Shown piece by piece: positions 53,809 to 64,000 of a stretch of DNA of 64,000 nucleotides. The translations under genes were made by a program, and so were the position numbers. The stretch's first letter is position 1. Every line of letters begins with the position of its first letter. The notes under the pieces are model-generated. The model was not told the DNA's origin, searched no databases, and saw nothing but the letters and a program-made list of their open reading frames with translations. This DNA comes from Zasmidium citrigriseum (Eukaryota; Ascomycota; Dothideomycetes; Mycosphaerellales; Mycosphaerellaceae), in assembly GCA_002786025.1 (NCBI GenBank), contig NHNW01000031.1, positions 372,001 to 436,000 of the forward strand. Direction: 5' to 3'.

Positions 53809-54606
53809 ATGGTCGGCGCTCCGTCACTTTTCAGTTTCAAGGACGTTGATAGCGACCTCGCGCCCAATCTACGCAAATACGTCCTCGACCAGCAAAACGA
53901 AGCCCTCGCCCGTCATGGTGTCTTCCGCGTCGCTGTCTCCGGCGGTTCCCTCCCCAAGACGCTCGCCAAAGCCCTTCTAGCCACCTCAAACGGCAGCAAA
54001 GAGGACACACCACAATTCAGCAAATGGGAGATCTTCTACGCTGACGAGCGCTGCGTGCCCCTCGACCACGATGACTCGAACCACAAGCTCGTCAAGCAGG
54101 ATCTCCTCGATAAGATCCCCGAAGAGCTCGGCCAGCCCAAAGTCTACCCGATCGACGAGAAGTACCTCGACGACCCGAAGGAAATGGCGGATCAGTACGA
54201 GAAGACATTGGTGTCCATCTTCGCCGCGCGCGATTCTGTCAAGCTCCCTCTCTTCGATCTGCTCTTGCTTGGCTGCGGACCCGACGGACACACCTGCTCG
54301 CTCTTCCCGGATCACCCGCTGCTGAGAGAACAAGACGCCTGGGTTCTCTCGATCAGCGACTCGCCGAAGCCACCGCCAAAGCGCATCACGCTGAGTCTGC
54401 CGGTCGTGTTGCACGCTGCGAAGATTGGTTTCGTCGCGACAGGAGGTGGGAAGAAGGATATCCTCAAGAAGATCTTCGAGACGGAACAGGGCGGAAACCT
54501 GCCCAGTGGATTGGTGAACAGAGGCGCGGGAGAGAAGGTCAGCTGGTTCTGCGATGCTTCAGCGACAGAGGGTGTCAACTTCCCGCGTCGGGGAAGTGTG
54601 ATGTGA
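53809..54606 (+). CDS. SOL: 6-phosphogluconolactonase
   Basis: Intronless, 266 residues, the normal size. It hydrolyses 6-phospho-glucono-1,5-lactone in the oxidative pentose phosphate pathway, in the cytosol. Family signatures are VAVSGGSLPKTLA near residue 45, FYADERCVPLDHDDSNH (phosphate and lactone contacts), and LLLGCGPDGHTCSLFPDHP with the catalytic His. The upstream in-frame stretch (LLRILLVLLLLLALEK) is hydrophobic but has no ATG and is treated as 5'UTR. An N-terminal signal would be unusual for this enzyme. Confidence 0.95.
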   Translation: MVGAPSLFSFKDVDSDLAPNLRKYVLDQQNEALARHGVFRVAVSGGSLPKTLAKALLATSNGSKEDTPQFSKWEIFYADERCVPLDHDDSNHKLVKQDLLDKIPEELGQPKVYPIDEKYLDDPKEMADQYEKTLVSIFAARDSVKLPLFDLLLLGCGPDGHTCSLFPDHPLLREQDAWVLSISDSPKPPPKRITLSLPVVLHAAKIGFVATGGGKKDILKKIFETEQGGNLPSGLVNRGAGEKVSWFCDASATEGVNFPRRGSVM

Positions 54607-54927
54607 GTTGTGGATGTTTCATAAGAGGCTCAAAATGGATACCTGTCGCATGTCTCGCGACGTGCTATGACTGTATGCTAGACGCATGAAAGAATGTCAA
54701 CGACTGTAGACGGCCGTCTTAGAAATGCATCTTGAAAACAACATTTTGAAAACCTTCAAGATTGAAGATCGAAAGAATCGAATACTGAAGGTGACTAGCT
54801 CCACCTCGGCTGTATAGAAGACGTGGGATGATACTACAAGTCACATGTGCCGCCAAAGACCTATCGTGCCACAACCGGCTGCTATGCCCGACTCCGTTTT
54901 CCATGCTGTTGACCTGAGTACACACGC
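54607..54927. other. Convergent 3' flanks (321 bp)
   Basis: Between the stops of the lactonase and the b5-ACAD gene. No gene recognised. Confidence 0.4.
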
Positions 54928-56707
54928 TCAAAGCTTCATGCCGAGCACCTGGTGCACTCTCAGCGCCTGCCGAATGCTCAAGTCAAGCATGATCTCTTCA
55001 CTTCCACCAGGAATTGCGTATGCGCGGACATCTCTGTACAGTCTCTCGATCTTGGCTCCCTGACCACCTCTGCTGTAGCTGAGACCGCCAAAGATCTGAG
55101 ATGCTTCTCGTGCGCAGAACTCGAAAGTAGTTGTGGCCTGGGCCTTGAGACCGGCAATGGCGCCGCCGAGCTTCAACATAGCTTCGGTCTCGTTCATCTT
55201 CTGGGCCTGGTAGATGAGGGACTCCATCCATGAGTATGATGCCTCGATCTGGCGTGCCATGTGTGCGAGCTTCAATCGGATGACGGGATGTTCGATGAGT
55301 TTCTGGCCGAATGTTCGTCGCTTGTGGGCGTACTTCATGCTCTCTTCGTAGCAGACTCGGCTGAATCGGATGCACTGGATAATGATACCGATACGCTCGT
55401 GGTTGAAGTTGGTCTAGAAACAGTATCAGTAGATGTCTTCAAAGAGATGCTGGTTTGAGTAGTACTCACCATAATGACCTTGAAGCCCTGGTTCTCCTTG
55501 CCGATCAAGTTCTCAACCGGGACCTTCACGTCTTCGAAGGTAACGTAGGTTGTACCGGAGCTCCAGACACCCTGGCAGTCCATGCGGCGAGTGCTGACAC
55601 CCTCGAACTCACGCTCGATGAGAAGGACAGAGACACCGTTCATGCCCTCGCCACCCGTTCGCACAGCGGTGGTGAAGTAGTCGCACCAGATACCGTTGGT
55701 AATCCACTTCTTCTCGCCATTGACGATGTAGTGCTTGCCATCCTCAGTAAGCTTAGCCTCGCAGGTCAAGTTCGCCACATCGGAACCAGCATCTGGCTCA
55801 GTGATGGCCAAGCAGATACGCTTGTCACCGTTGAGAATACCAGGCATGATGCGGTCAACAAGAGCCTTCTTGCCATGCTTCACAACTGGCGGGCCACCAA
55901 TGCCGAAGCCACCGATTACATTCCACACGAAACCACCAGATCCGGCACGAGACAGCTCATCAGTGAGCAGCATCTCGTGGAACAGATCCCACTTCTCAGC
56001 TGGCACAGACTTGACCACATGGTTCGTGAGATGCGTGGGCCACTTGTGCAGACCCATAAGACCGGCGAGATATCCACGCTCGCCCATTTGCTTGTAGATG
56101 CTGTCTGGGACCTTCTTGGCCTCGTCCCACTCGGTGACATTCTGCATGATCTCGTCCTCAACCCACTGTCGTACCTCGGCGCGGAGATCTGCGTGCGTCT
56201 GGTTGAAGTATGGGGTGTGATAGCTCTGGTACCAGGATGGATCTGCGTATGGGACCATATCGCCGAACTGGTCCATTGCCTCTGCCTCTTCCTCTGCACC
56301 GGGGCCTGCGACGGGTGCGACAACGCCCGACTCGGCTTGTGGCACGACCTTCTCCTTCTTTTCCTGGGCTGGCGGTGATGGTGGAGGCGTAGGGGCTTGC
56401 GCGGGAGCGGGCTTGCTATCTAGGGAGCCGACTTGCAGCTTGCTCTGGTACTTCTTGAGGATGCCCTCATTGTGGTACTTCCAGAACTGCTTGCTGGCAT
56501 CTTTGCCGGCGACTCGCTGAAGGACTGTATGGCAGCAGTTAGCGACTCGAGTCTTCCGCTGACTTCCCGGCGTTGCCTACTCTTCTTGCCGCCAGGATGC
56601 TCGTCCTGGAACGTAGTAAGATCGTAGACATCTTGGTCGACGATGATGTAGAGGTCGTCGGGCTTCTTGTGAGCCGCGACCTCTTCGGCCTTGAAAACCT
56701 TAGACAT
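54928..56707 (-). CDS. Cytochrome b5-acyl-CoA dehydrogenase fusion
   Basis: Exons 56581-56707, 55470-56524 and 54928-55413 give 555 residues. Residues 1-75 are a cytochrome b5 domain with axial His37 (EHPGGKK) and His60 (KYHNEG). A Pro/Ala-rich linker (about 85-130) leads to a full acyl-CoA dehydrogenase: the N-terminal helical domain, FAD/substrate strand LAITEPDAGSDVA, KKWITNG, and the C-terminal helices with RRTFGQKL and IPGGSEEIM. The b5 module probably feeds or accepts electrons for the flavin, bypassing ETF. The C-terminus ends MKL and is not an SKL-type peroxisomal signal. Fusions of this kind are widespread in fungi. Confidence 0.93.
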
Positions 56708-57891
56708 AGTGACTGCTGCTAGTAGACGGTGAATAGACAAGTGAGAGAGATAGAGAGTCGGTGATCGAGGACAAAGAAAGGCGCGGGGACAGCAGCGAAA
56801 CAAAAGGGATCAGAATGTCAGACTTAGCTTATTATGCCGGCACGAAACGCAATCCACCTGCACACTCGCTTTGACATGTGAAAGAGGTACTTGGGCCGAG
56901 ATTCTGCGCTGTGACCCGGGACTGGGATCGCGTTGTCGAGCCGCATGGCGCGGTCAAGTGATCTTGCCGGAGTGTAATACGGGGAAAGGACGACGGCGAT
57001 TGGCTGGACAGGCTGCAGGACAGCCTGGAGCCTCGGCTCGATCGTCATCGTTTTCACATGCCAGCGCGCGCCGAACATGGCCCTTGGCCGATGTTGGTCC
57101 TGTGATGGCCTACGGGACGACCACCCGGATTGAGCGAGACAGGACCTTTATATGCATTTGCCTTCGACACCGTCTGGGGTCTGGGGCATTGACATATGGG
57201 GAAGGCATTGGGGAGATGCCGCGTGCGAGAAAATATTTGGCAGGGCTAATCCCATCGATGGAGATGGACTTTGATGGCCACAGACATCAGCGACCATATG
57301 TGCTGTGAGATGGCCTGCCTGTGAGAGCCTGCATCTCCTCCGAACACAATTGAAACGAGGATTCGCGATCGGCCAATCGCCCAACGAGGCATTACCACCG
57401 CTCGGGAAGTCCTCGACAAGGCCCACGGAAGAAGCGGTGGAAGACGGTGAACTTGGTGCGAAGGAGCAGCTAGAACGAATTCGCTCATATACGTCTTCAA
57501 GAGCTGGATCACAAGCAAGAGCGACATGCCGGGCCAGTTTGGCCTTGAAGAACGACGTCTCGTCGAGACAGAGCCAGGAGATGGAATAAGTCAAGAGAGT
57601 GAGCGGATTGAGAAGACATCGTGATATTGTGTCTCACCAAACTCCTCTTTCTGCAGTTCTGCTACACATGTCTCTACCAAGCACCAATTTCGTATTACAA
57701 TTCCTTTCCTCCAAGCAAAAGCACCAGCAGATCTTAAAGTTCAGCAGTGACGAGCTCGTCTCGAGCTCTTGACATCAGTTCCTTCCATCCGTACCTCACC
57801 AACATCAAAGAGAAGACAACAACATATCCAGCTCTTCTGATAACACGACCAACACCGTTCCAATTCCGAATCCCCATCCCTTGTATTGATC
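56708..57891. promoter_or_regulatory. Divergent intergenic region (1.18 kb)
   Basis: Between the b5-ACAD start and the cupin start. Open frames up to 148 codons lie on both strands without recognisable domains. No regulatory motif identified. Confidence 0.4.
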
Positions 57892-58342
57892 ATGCCAAAC
57901 GAACAGAAACCCGTCCTCCACACTCCCGCCTCCTCCCTCAAAGTCAGCGGCGGGCAAACCGAAGGCATGATCCGGCAAAACGCCATCGTCAACGTCTGCG
58001 ACGACATCTGTGCCTCAAGAATGATAGCCAAACCGCATACTGCATCGGCAATTCATCACCATGGCGAGGAGAACACGATTGTGTTTGCTTTTTCGGGGCA
58101 TGGGACGATTGTCAGTGAGGGTGGGAAGAAGAGACAGGACCTTTCTCCTGGAGAGTATGCCATATCTGAGAACGTAGAGTGATTAAATGTGTGTTACTGA
58201 TTGAAACTCTAGCTATGCGTTGATACCAGCTTATGCTGAGCACCAAGAAGTCAATGACTCGGATGAAGATGTAGTATGGGCCATTGTCCGAAGTGGCAAG
58301 GAGCCTATTGTGGTCAATCTGGAAGGATGGGGAACGAGTTGA
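57892..58342 (+). CDS. Small cupin-domain protein
   Basis: Exons 57892-58178 and 58213-58342 give 138 residues. The intron is only 34 bp (GTGATT to CTAG), short even for fungi, but the join NVDYALIPAY restores the conserved GEYA..DYALIPAYAEHQEVN block. Cupin motif 1 is HHHGEENTIVFAFSGHG, with His and Glu metal ligands; motif 2 contains PGEYAI and AEHQEV, with the last His. This single-cupin architecture occurs in many fungal genomes without an assigned substrate; a metal-dependent isomerase or dioxygenase, or a binding role, is possible. Confidence 0.83.
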
Positions 58343-58565
58343 ACAACATACTTGATTTGGGATATCAAAGGCTGCCGAATCTTACATACGAGATGCTCAT
58401 TCTATCAATTGCGTGTATACCATGCAGCAAAAGCGAATCCTCCCGAACGAACCATCTGCCCATGGGTATCTTATTCTGACTTTCAAATTGCTTCCAACGC
58501 TTCAACGCCATGCTCGTCTGTACATTCATCGTCGATCGACGTTTCTCTCACGAAAGAGACTTCGC

Positions 58566-60740
58566 TCAATCTTGCCGTCGTTTCTTGAGCTTCAACGTAA
58601 AATCCCGGTCAGCACTGGACATGTGCAAGCTATTCCACGTCCGCTTCCCCTCGGGAGAGCCAGGCGTGGGCGGTCCAGAAGATTCGTTCCCCCAGAACGC
58701 CTTCTTCGTAATGCTAGGAGACGTGGGCTGCGAACGAAAGATCCGCATTCGCTCGTGTTCCAATGCCAGCCTTTCAGCCTCGTCTTCTTCGTCTGACTTA
58801 TCACTTTCGTCGCCGTCTTCGTCCTCGTATGAAGTAGGCGGGGACGAGTGTCCAGATCTCGCTTCGTCCGAAGAAGACACCAGTTGCTCGGGTACCTGGA
58901 GTGCCGCAACAGCGTGTGGCTGTGGCGGTTGTAGGAAAGGTTCGACCATCGACTTGACTGTGCGATGCGCTGATACATTCGCCCTGCCACGGGGCAATCG
59001 AGGGCTGATGGCAAGGCCAAGGTTCGCAGATCCACTGCTCTTGCTACGCAACAAGGCCACCCCACGCTCAGATCTCGTGGACGAGACGTTTCGTCGTGAC
59101 CTGACCCTGGTAGGTTGCTGACCGACTTGAATGGCTTGAATGTCCTTGATCCCGCGATCGAGAGCAAGTTCGATGTCAACAGAGATCTTGATGCGACTGA
59201 TCTTGGGATAAGTAGCCCTCTCGCCCGCTTTAGTAGCCAGCTCCATAAACTTGTAATCCGGGTTGGCCAGGATTTTCATGACGTTGACCCATCCTATGTC
59301 AGGTAGGATGGTAACGTCGCCGTCATATTTTTGACTGAGGACTGCGTGGGCTGCTTTGATAGCGAATCCATCGTATCCATGCTTCATCATGCCATCAAGG
59401 AAGAAAATCGAATTCGATCTCGCCAGCCGCATGGCCTTTCGCAAGGTGGTCGGTTGCTGTCCCTCGTGAGGTAAGAACATCGAAACGTGCGGATTCACTT
59501 GTGAGGCGATGAAGTTGTTGATGTTGAAAAGGCGCTCCAGGATCTGGGACGGAACGTCTCCTTCAATCGATCCGTCGATCCAGCGATGATCTCCATGGAC
59601 TGACTCTAGCTGCTGGGTATCTGGATTCTTCTGCTTAAGCCCGGGAGGTCTGAAGACAAAGGGCAAAGCACAGGAAGAAGCCACTGCGCTCCATATTACA
59701 ACGTTGGGCGAGGTCTTGTAGTTCAGTAGCCGCGGCAGATGATGCTTGTCGCGAGTCGAAACGTGGATGTTGAGGACCATACCCGTCATGTTGTACGCCT
59801 CCTTGAACGTCATATCCCCAAGCAGACTCCGCATGACACGGCAAAGATTGGCAATGTCGAAGGCCGGCTCGCCCTTGAGGATGTTGTTGGCCATTCCCGC
59901 GACTCCTTGCAGTTCGTTGACGCCTTGGAATACGTTCAAGTCGCCGTTGACGAGCTCGTCCAGTTTGTCCAGAATGGCCTTACCCTTCTGCGTGCAGAGC
60001 ACAGCACCGACAATGCTTCCGGCAGACGATCCACAGACCACTCTCGGTAGTAGATTCTCCTGTAAAAGAGCCTTGACAACTCCAATATGGATCATGCCCA
60101 GAGTTCCACCACCAGACAACATCAAGGCGCTGTTGCCAAAGGACTGTCTTGCAAGCTTCATCATTGACAGATAGCTGTCGACCGTGGCCGCGTCGGCAGT
60201 CTCGCAGTACTTGCAGATCTCCTCTATTGTGTACTTGACCACGTCGGTATACTCCTCGATCAAATGTTTCGTTCCCACGTTGCAATGTTGGTAGAGATGG
60301 ACGTGGCACATTCCTCCCAGATCCCTCTTAAGTGATGTGCGGATCAGATGTACCATTTCATCGATGTCCCTTCTGCCGATGGCGTCTTTGAGCTTGTCCA
60401 ATCGTCTCCTCAAAAGCGTCATGTCGCAATCGTTTGACTCCTCCACGAACTTCCAATTCGTGGTGCCCTGAAGAATGTCCAACCGCTCCGCTGACTGCCT
60501 CCATTCTGCATAACTTTTCGCGTTGTACATTCGGATGCGAAGCTCTTGCTCTTGATCGACTTCGTCCTTGACTTGTCCAGTCCACGTACGTTTGAGACTA
60601 TTGGCGGTCTTGAGGACGGCGTTCGCGGGAGATGTCTTGCTCGGCATCGAAGTCCCGAAGGTCATGCAGGACATCTTCCTCCATAACTCATCGCCCTGCT
60701 CTCTCCTCCCGCTGTCACCGCGTCGTGCGAGGCTCGTCAT
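58566..60740 (-). CDS. Patatin-like triacylglycerol lipase (Tgl3/4/5 type)
   Basis: Intronless, 724 residues from the ATG at 60740; the frame is open upstream but without ATG. A DUF3336-type N-terminal region (YAEWRQSAERLDIL) precedes the patatin domain. The oxyanion loop is SGGGTLGMIH, the nucleophile elbow CGSSAGS (about residue 236), and the catalytic Asp lies in WIDGSI (about 388). The C-terminal 200 residues are Ser-, Pro- and acid-rich. The homologues hydrolyse triacylglycerols and acylate lysophospholipids on lipid droplets. The stop is 224 bp from the convergent cupin stop. Confidence 0.93.
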   Translation of the reverse strand: MTSLARRGDSGRREQGDELWRKMSCMTFGTSMPSKTSPANAVLKTANSLKRTWTGQVKDEVDQEQELRIRMYNAKSYAEWRQSAERLDILQGTTNWKFVEESNDCDMTLLRRRLDKLKDAIGRRDIDEMVHLIRTSLKRDLGGMCHVHLYQHCNVGTKHLIEEYTDVVKYTIEEICKYCETADAATVDSYLSMMKLARQSFGNSALMLSGGGTLGMIHIGVVKALLQENLLPRVVCGSSAGSIVGAVLCTQKGKAILDKLDELVNGDLNVFQGVNELQGVAGMANNILKGEPAFDIANLCRVMRSLLGDMTFKEAYNMTGMVLNIHVSTRDKHHLPRLLNYKTSPNVVIWSAVASSCALPFVFRPPGLKQKNPDTQQLESVHGDHRWIDGSIEGDVPSQILERLFNINNFIASQVNPHVSMFLPHEGQQPTTLRKAMRLARSNSIFFLDGMMKHGYDGFAIKAAHAVLSQKYDGDVTILPDIGWVNVMKILANPDYKFMELATKAGERATYPKISRIKISVDIELALDRGIKDIQAIQVGQQPTRVRSRRNVSSTRSERGVALLRSKSSGSANLGLAISPRLPRGRANVSAHRTVKSMVEPFLQPPQPHAVAALQVPEQLVSSSDEARSGHSSPPTSYEDEDGDESDKSDEEDEAERLALEHERMRIFRSQPTSPSITKKAFWGNESSGPPTPGSPEGKRTWNSLHMSSADRDFTLKLKKRRQD

Positions 60741-62006
60741 GTTCGCGCCTGGAATTGATATCCCCTTTCCGGGCCATGCGCAAGATGTGGTGATCGTGTG
60801 GACTTTCACATGACAGACAAGATTCGTCGGCGTGGAATGTAGATTTGTTGGTGAAGAGCAACAAGGTCTGGCAGTCTACACACGACTGCGATGGCATAGT
60901 GCTCCTACCTAAGGAAGGCAGTCTCAATGCCGGCGGTCACAGGCTGACCGCCCACTGGCCGGTGGTCATGCGCTGGTCCACCGCTGGGCACTAGTGGGAT
61001 GCCGTTGCTCTGGATGGATGGACGGACGACGCCGCGTGACGAGGTGGACGGCGACGTCAAAAGGAGACTGCCGAGAAAACAACCACCCACCCACTGCCGG
61101 GACAATGAAAGTCCAGCCCGACACCGACACCGACGACTACACCACTACATCAATAATGTCGCCACCTTCTTCTGTGTTCCAAGACCAGCCGCACACACAG
61201 AAGCCGCACCCCTCCATCATCACATGCGCGAAACCGGAACAACGTTTTGCGTTCAGGAACTATGCCTGGCTGGGCCCGTGGCTAGCTCGCAGCTGTCGTG
61301 ACACGAAGCAGCAGTAGCTTTCCGCACATTGCAGCAGATCCGCGATCTCGTTCGGGCCATGCCGTGCAGAGAACGGTGGCTGCGTGTGGTGATACACACT
61401 GATACACATCTGAAAGATAGAGGCGAGCTGGTGATCAGGAGGGATTCTGACACCGTCATCTGTCATCCTCTTCAGCTCGCTAACGACGGAGTCCGTAGAA
61501 GACACCACCTTCGGGAACAAGGCACAAGACAAAACGTCATGAGGCTCCCAGGTATGCGTCTTACTCCCCCCAGCCCCCGCATGAAAGCACCCATGGAGAT
61601 TTCCCCATGCCCCAGCATTTATTGCGCGCGAACCTCGCCAGAGTGCAGTTGTTGCACTGCCGATGCTGCTCCCCTGCTCGCCACAAGCGAGGGGCGGATG
61701 ACCAGGCTGCTACGGGTAAATGCTCGTCTTTGCATGTGAAGAGAGCCGGGGGCGTTTCGATTGATGACATGTGCTTCATTGCCAATACTCATTACGTCCG
61801 GAGATGGCAAATTGGCGGAAGATTTCAATCGATTCAGGCTGAACTCGAATGATGAAGCAGAAGTGTCATATCATCGTCACTATATTGCATTAGTACCAGA
61901 TTCCAAGATCTGGTACCAGTCCGCGAACTTCCGTCCTTCAGGACAGGGATATCATAACTCGTCAACGCTGCCATGGAAACAAACAATCCAAAAGAACGCC
62001 CCCGCT
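60741..62006. other. Intergenic (1.27 kb)
   Basis: 5' flank of the lipase and 3' flank of the antiporter. No supported gene; frames up to 136 codons overlap in several phases. Confidence 0.45.
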
Positions 62007-64000
62007 CTATTCCAGCCCACTGCCTCTCGCCTGGACGACAAGCAGACTAGCCTTGATACCGCTCGCAGCAAACGTATCCGCCGCCGCACCAAGACAATCC
62101 GCACTATGCCACGCCTTCTTGAAATGCGCAACATGACGTCCCACAACGACAATGTCACCTCCATTCCTTGGATTCTGAGCGACCTCCAGCTGTGCACGAG
62201 CGAGTGCATCATCGAGAGGATTCGAAGTCTGAACTGTGTCGAACAAGACCCGGGAGGCCAGCTCGTCGGGGAGCGACTTCTGCATGGTGGAGAAGAATGA
62301 TGCGTGCGCGCTTCCTGCTGAGCCTGTTGAGTCCGTGGTCTGCATCTTGGGTTTCTTGTTATCTGTGTGCTCTATCTCTTTGTCCGTTATCAGTTCTTGC
62401 GGTGGGGCGTGGCCGATTGTGTCGTCCGATTCGTAGTGGACGATTGTGACGGTGACTTCAGGGTTCTCGGCGAGCTGCAGTACCAAACGAAGAGCAACTC
62501 GGTCGTCCATTCCGAGGCCGAAGTAGGGCATGAAGATGTGGTGACTCCGATCGACGTTGAGAAGCGTGGTGGTGTGGTCCCGTCCGCTGCGCATCGAGAA
62601 GCTGCTCATCGTCCTCTGCAAGGCCGGCTTTGCTTTGAGAGAGCCACTGAAGCCCTTATTGATGAACACTGCCGTGTTGCATTCCGAGGAGTCCAGTGCT
62701 TGCTGCACAAAGGCACTGTACTGATCGCTCGAGAGCTTGTTCTTGACGTTATCGTTCGACACGGTCTGCTGTTCTGAGAGCGTGCCAGTCTCACTCCATG
62801 GGATCAATAAGAGGTCGGACGACTCTTCCACGGCCTTGTTGACGAGGGTCTCTGCAAAGCTGAACTCAGGCAGGACTGCCACCTCGCCCGACACAGAGAG
62901 GTTGAAGAGCTGGCCGAGTACACGGAAGGCGTTGAGAATCGGATCGAACGCGGAGTATTCGTCCACTTCAGACACTTTCATGACAGCCGATCCACGCTCA
63001 GTGAGTTCCACAAGTCGTACTCCATGGACTGCAACCTTTCTGTTCTTGTGCAAATCGGCCGTTTCTTCTTCATCTTGCTCCTTTGAAGGGTGTTGTTTCG
63101 GCGCCAGCTTCGTTGACTTGTCCCCCAGGAGTGACACAAAAGCCAGCAGCGTCGGCATGTTGTCGAGTCGCAGGTAAACGAGCAAGTTTCTGATCTTAGC
63201 AGATTCCGACTTCTGCACCGCGACGCTGTCGAGGTCGTTCGCTTCGTCTTCGATGGGCTTGCCAGTGTCCCAGTCGATCTCCCCTCTCTTCCAAGCCTCT
63301 AGCTTTTTCTGGTACCATTGTGGATAGATCCATTGAACAAGAGGTGTTGTGGCGAAAGTGGTGGCCAGCGCCATAACGACGAAAATGGTGAATGTCCTGA
63401 CACTCAGGATCTTTGCTTGTAACCCGATGTTGAGAACGATCAGCTCGACAAGACCCTTGCAGGACATGAGGGCTCCGATAGCGAACGACTCTCTCCAGAC
63501 TAGACCGTTCATTTTGGCGCCCAAAGTGCCTCCAGTAACCTTTGCAAAGAATGCGACGGCGATGACACCAATAACATAGGCCCAAGTAATGCCGTTATCG
63601 AGAAGGCCAATATTGGTGGACAGTCCTGAAAGGGCAAAGTAGAGCGGTAAGAACAGCGCAGTGATTAGATCCTCAATCTTTTCAGTGAGCTTGATGGCGA
63701 AACCTCCCTCATGGGGACAGATCAGACCAGCCATGAACGCTCCGAAAATGGCATGGACACCAACAACAGCCGTGAAGAACGAAGATCCCAAGGCGATCAG
63801 GAGTGTAAGTACCACTGCAGCCTGGGAAGGACCATCTTGAAGCGCTCGACTTCGCCGGAGGTACCACATGAAGGGAGGTCGGACGCCAAAGAAAAGGAAC
63901 AGTCCGTAGCCCACGGTCACCAGAAGTACCCAGAGCGCTGTCAGTCCGCTTCCAGCATTGACGAGTGCCACGCAGAGGGCAAGGAGAATCCAGCCGACGA
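62007..64000 (-). CDS. KHA1: K+/H+ antiporter, CPA2 family (KHA1-like), 5' truncated by window
   Basis: 664 codons to the window edge, open to the last base; the true start lies beyond 64000. The visible N-terminal part contains the last transmembrane helices of a Na+/H+-exchanger domain: GVHAIFGAFMAGLI, LFLPLYFALSGLSTNIG, GLVELIVLNIG and FVVMALATTFATTPLVQWIYP. A soluble C-terminal half of about 430 residues follows, as in yeast Kha1. These proteins exchange K+ for H+ in Golgi or endosomal membranes and affect organelle pH. No intron appears in the visible part. Confidence 0.9.
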   Translation of the reverse strand, partial: VGWILLALCVALVNAGSGLTALWVLLVTVGYGLFLFFGVRPPFMWYLRRSRALQDGPSQAAVVLTLLIALGSSFFTAVVGVHAIFGAFMAGLICPHEGGFAIKLTEKIEDLITALFLPLYFALSGLSTNIGLLDNGITWAYVIGVIAVAFFAKVTGGTLGAKMNGLVWRESFAIGALMSCKGLVELIVLNIGLQAKILSVRTFTIFVVMALATTFATTPLVQWIYPQWYQKKLEAWKRGEIDWDTGKPIEDEANDLDSVAVQKSESAKIRNLLVYLRLDNMPTLLAFVSLLGDKSTKLAPKQHPSKEQDEEETADLHKNRKVAVHGVRLVELTERGSAVMKVSEVDEYSAFDPILNAFRVLGQLFNLSVSGEVAVLPEFSFAETLVNKAVEESSDLLLIPWSETGTLSEQQTVSNDNVKNKLSSDQYSAFVQQALDSSECNTAVFINKGFSGSLKAKPALQRTMSSFSMRSGRDHTTTLLNVDRSHHIFMPYFGLGMDDRVALRLVLQLAENPEVTVTIVHYESDDTIGHAPPQELITDKEIEHTDNKKPKMQTTDSTGSAGSAHASFFSTMQKSLPDELASRVLFDTVQTSNPLDDALARAQLEVAQNPRNGGDIVVVGRHVAHFKKAWHSADCLGAAADTFAASGIKASLLVVQARGSGLE

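Noticed and set aside
55455..56378. 307-codon plus-strand frame
   Set aside because: Antisense to the acyl-CoA dehydrogenase exon; no domain of its own.
56871..57594. 145- and 148-codon frames on opposite strands
   Set aside because: Mutually overlapping, without recognisable motifs, in a divergent promoter region.

Overview
The window is chromosomal DNA of a filamentous ascomycete (Pezizomycotina), most likely a dothideomycete; that placement is an inference from gene content. Genes are dense and lie on both strands. Most introns are 46-76 bp with GT...AG ends and CTRAC-like branch sites. The content is fungal throughout: Zn2Cys6 regulators, a DUF3074 protein, an NT-C2 protein, a microbial rhodopsin, a cytochrome b5-acyl-CoA dehydrogenase fusion and a Tgl-type patatin lipase. 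There are no bacterial operon signals, CRISPR arrays or convincing transposase genes. I built 34 gene models by reading exons and splice sites by eye; each joined model keeps frame to its stop, with one exception noted below.

Left part (0-25 kb), mainly housekeeping: a quinone-oxidoreductase-like MDR enzyme, a mitochondrial AAA-type ATPase, a transcription-factor-like regulator, DNA topoisomerase III, a membrane-anchored M24 aminopeptidase, a Cys-rich protein with repeated CxCG motifs, elongation factor SPT5, a large protein with a possible ADP-ribosyltransferase-like core split over microexons, an NT-C2 protein, a mitochondrial GST, a J-protein whose intron has no canonical acceptor, and a metallophosphoesterase.

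Middle (25-44 kb) is more accessory. An amidase and a cytochrome P450 are divergently transcribed from a 424-bp promoter carrying four TTCCGN units, followed by a Zn2Cys6 activator: a plausible small catabolic or detoxification module. Then come a dual-specificity phosphatase, an RPEL-repeat protein and a microbial rhodopsin with proton-pump residues. A gene-poor stretch (40-43.4 kb) holds an orphan gene between two minisatellite-like arrays.

Right part (43.4-64 kb), mainly housekeeping: RLP24 and PAM18 sharing a promoter, an NmrA-like protein, a DUF3074 protein, three poorly known proteins, a TPR protein, 6-phosphogluconolactonase, the b5-ACAD fusion, a cupin, a patatin lipase, and the 3' part of a KHA1-type K+/H+ antiporter running off the end.

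Most unusual items: the ART-like protein with 10-nt and 18-nt exons; the tandemly duplicated Cys-rich module; two intergenic arrays with the same 22-bp period and a shared TTTACTT core 16 kb apart; a long intron in the AAA gene that aligns without gaps to intergenic sequence 14 kb away; a P450 lacking the usual I-helix acid-alcohol pair; and the J-protein splice-site anomaly.
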